A DNA stretch of 6,207 nucleotides from an uncultured Methylobacter sp. Lineage in GTDB: Bacteria; Pseudomonadota; Gammaproteobacteria; Methylococcales; Methylomonadaceae. Every line of letters starts with the position of its first letter. The first letter of the stretch is position 1. The position numbers were made by a program, and so were the translations under genes. Of the stretch, positions 5,054 to 6,207 are shown in pieces. The stretch is from positions 1 to 6,207 of the forward strand of contig CAIKYI010000267.1 of NCBI GenBank assembly GCA_903831545.1, written 5' to 3'. The notes below the pieces were generated by a model. It ran no database searches, was not told the origin of the DNA, and was given only the letters and a program-made list of their open reading frames with translations.

Positions 5054-6207
5054 ATGAATAAAAACCATCCAGTCATTGCCTTGGCCTTAACACAACTTCT
5101 GGTCGCTTGCAGCTCCATTACGCCAACTAAGTCATCCAATGTTGCCAACGCTTTTTCTGATACAGCACAACAGTCACGGAGCACAAAACAAACACCCAAA
5201 GCCGTCTCTGATGCACTGGTTCCTGATTTTACTCAGACGCTATCAAACTCTCCAAGTTCGGCACAGCAAACGCGCCTTAACATTTCCGTAAACCAGGTCG
5301 ATGCCCGTGAATTTTTTATGGGACTGGTTGTAGATACCGATGAAAACATGTTGGTACACCCGGAAGTCAGCGGTAAAATCTCGCTTGAACTTAAAAATGT
5401 AACACTTAGCCAAGTCCTTGATGCCGTTCAAAAAGTATATGGCTATGACTACAAGAAAAACGATATAGGTTACATTATCTATCCGGCAACCCTGCAAACC
5501 AAAACCTTTAAAATAGATCGGCTTGATTTGCTTAGAGTAGGCAACTCAAATACCAGTGTGTCGTCCGGGAAACAATCCGGTCAAAATACTGCGCAAGGCG
5601 CCTACAGTCCACAACTAAGTGGCAACATCAATCAAAGCGCCAGTCCACTCGGAGTCAATCCAACTGGAGGCAGTACTTCGCAAAACCCCAGCTCTTCCAG
5701 CAGTTCCGTTCGCACCATTACACAAACAGACTTTTGGCATGAAATGAAAGAGTCTTTAAATCACATTATTAAAGTCGATCCTGAGGCGACTGTAGACATT
5801 AACCAGCAATCCGGCATTGTTATTGTCCGGGCAAAACCCATGCAGTTACGTGAAATAGACAACTTCCTGACCACCACCCAGACTCAAATCAGCCGTCAAG
5901 TCACTCTGGAAGCCAAGATTCTGGAAGTTTCTCTGGATGACAGTCATCAGGATGGTGTTAACTGGGAAAGCATTGTCCGCGAAGGTATTAACAAATCGAC
6001 GCTGTTAACTGGCATAGGTGGCGTTATGAACCCAACTACCTTTGCTTCTGTTTTTACGTTGGGCGGTAGCGCTGGTGATTTTAGAGCATTTGTCGAGCTA
6101 ATGAGCACTCAAGGTAAAACCAATGTGCTGTCCAGTCCCAGAATTTCCACTTTAAACAATCAAACAGCCATTATTAAAGTCGGTCAGGACGAATATTTTG
6201 CCTACGA
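5054..6207 (+). CDS. mshL: MSHA secretin MshL, lipoprotein, 3'-truncated by window
   Basis: MshL is the outer-membrane secretin through which the MSHA pilus passes. The frame runs from ATG 5054 to the window end, giving 384 complete codons; whole family members are about 550-580 residues. A lipoprotein signal peptide ends in the lipobox LVAC, with Cys19 as the predicted lipidated residue. A low-complexity Ser/Thr/Gln spacer runs to about 70. The STN/N0-like domain covers about 74-145 (LNISVNQVDAREFF, then VSGKISLELKNVTLSQVLDAV). A Ser/Asn/Gly/Gln-rich linker with six serines covers about 163-220, typical of the MshL-type secretin N region. An N1-like fold (226-278) includes INQQSGIVIVRAKP. 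The secretin core starts near 282 with QVTLEAKILEVSLDD and reaches TNVLSSPRISTLNNQTAIIKVG (356-377). The gene lies 21 bases after mshK in the same frame, and the ATG is the first possible start after that stop. No strong Shine-Dalgarno is seen. Confidence 0.93.
   Translation, partial: MNKNHPVIALALTQLLVACSSITPTKSSNVANAFSDTAQQSRSTKQTPKAVSDALVPDFTQTLSNSPSSAQQTRLNISVNQVDAREFFMGLVVDTDENMLVHPEVSGKISLELKNVTLSQVLDAVQKVYGYDYKKNDIGYIIYPATLQTKTFKIDRLDLLRVGNSNTSVSSGKQSGQNTAQGAYSPQLSGNINQSASPLGVNPTGGSTSQNPSSSSSSVRTITQTDFWHEMKESLNHIIKVDPEATVDINQQSGIVIVRAKPMQLREIDNFLTTTQTQISRQVTLEAKILEVSLDDSHQDGVNWESIVREGINKSTLLTGIGGVMNPTTFASVFTLGGSAGDFRAFVELMSTQGKTNVLSSPRISTLNNQTAIIKVGQDEYFAY

Noticed and set aside
5243..5497. 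84-codon reading frame on the minus strand
   Set aside because: It lies opposite the STN region of mshL, which has clear domain evidence, so it is a shadow frame.

Overview
This window is a chromosomal segment of a gammaproteobacterium with moderately AT-rich DNA. The release-factor genes resemble gammaproteobacterial ones. They are followed by the start of a mannose-sensitive haemagglutinin (MSHA) type IV pilus cluster. A Methylococcales-type methanotroph or another environmental gammaproteobacterium would fit, but that placement is a guess from gene content. All recognised genes are on the + strand. The window cuts the first gene at its 5' end and the last at its 3' end.

Positions 2-1734 form a housekeeping translation-termination unit. 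It contains prfA (release factor RF1, lacking about 66 N-terminal residues) and, five bases later, prmC, the methyltransferase that modifies the GGQ glutamine of RF1 and RF2. Positions 1823-2239 encode a stand-alone JAMM/MPN (M67-type) metallopeptidase. It sits 88 bases after prmC without the E1-like (MoeB/ThiF) or ubiquitin-like partner such proteins often have nearby.

Positions 2240-2376 are an AT-rich intergenic region. It carries a nested inverted repeat (2302-2340) ending in an extended -10 element (2338-2346), which is the likely promoter and control region of the pilus operon. No convincing intrinsic terminator is visible there.

Positions 2377-6207 are the MSHA assembly module: mshI (PilM-like), a PilN-like gene (often called mshI2), mshJ (PilO-like), mshK (small periplasmic protein) and mshL (outer-membrane secretin lipoprotein, cut by the window end). 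The genes overlap by 4, 11 and 11 bases, then there is a 21-base gap before mshL, so this is a tightly coupled operon. Together the products should form the inner-membrane alignment complex and the outer-membrane pore. The motor ATPase, platform protein and pilin genes are expected downstream, outside the window.

The gene complement is familiar, and I do not see a wholly new system. The parts worth a second look are a C9 homopolymer inside mshJ that could act as a phase-variation switch, a 13-bp perfect inverted repeat further along mshJ, the nested dyad at the operon promoter, a Ser/Thr-rich insertion in MshK, and the orphan JAMM peptidase.
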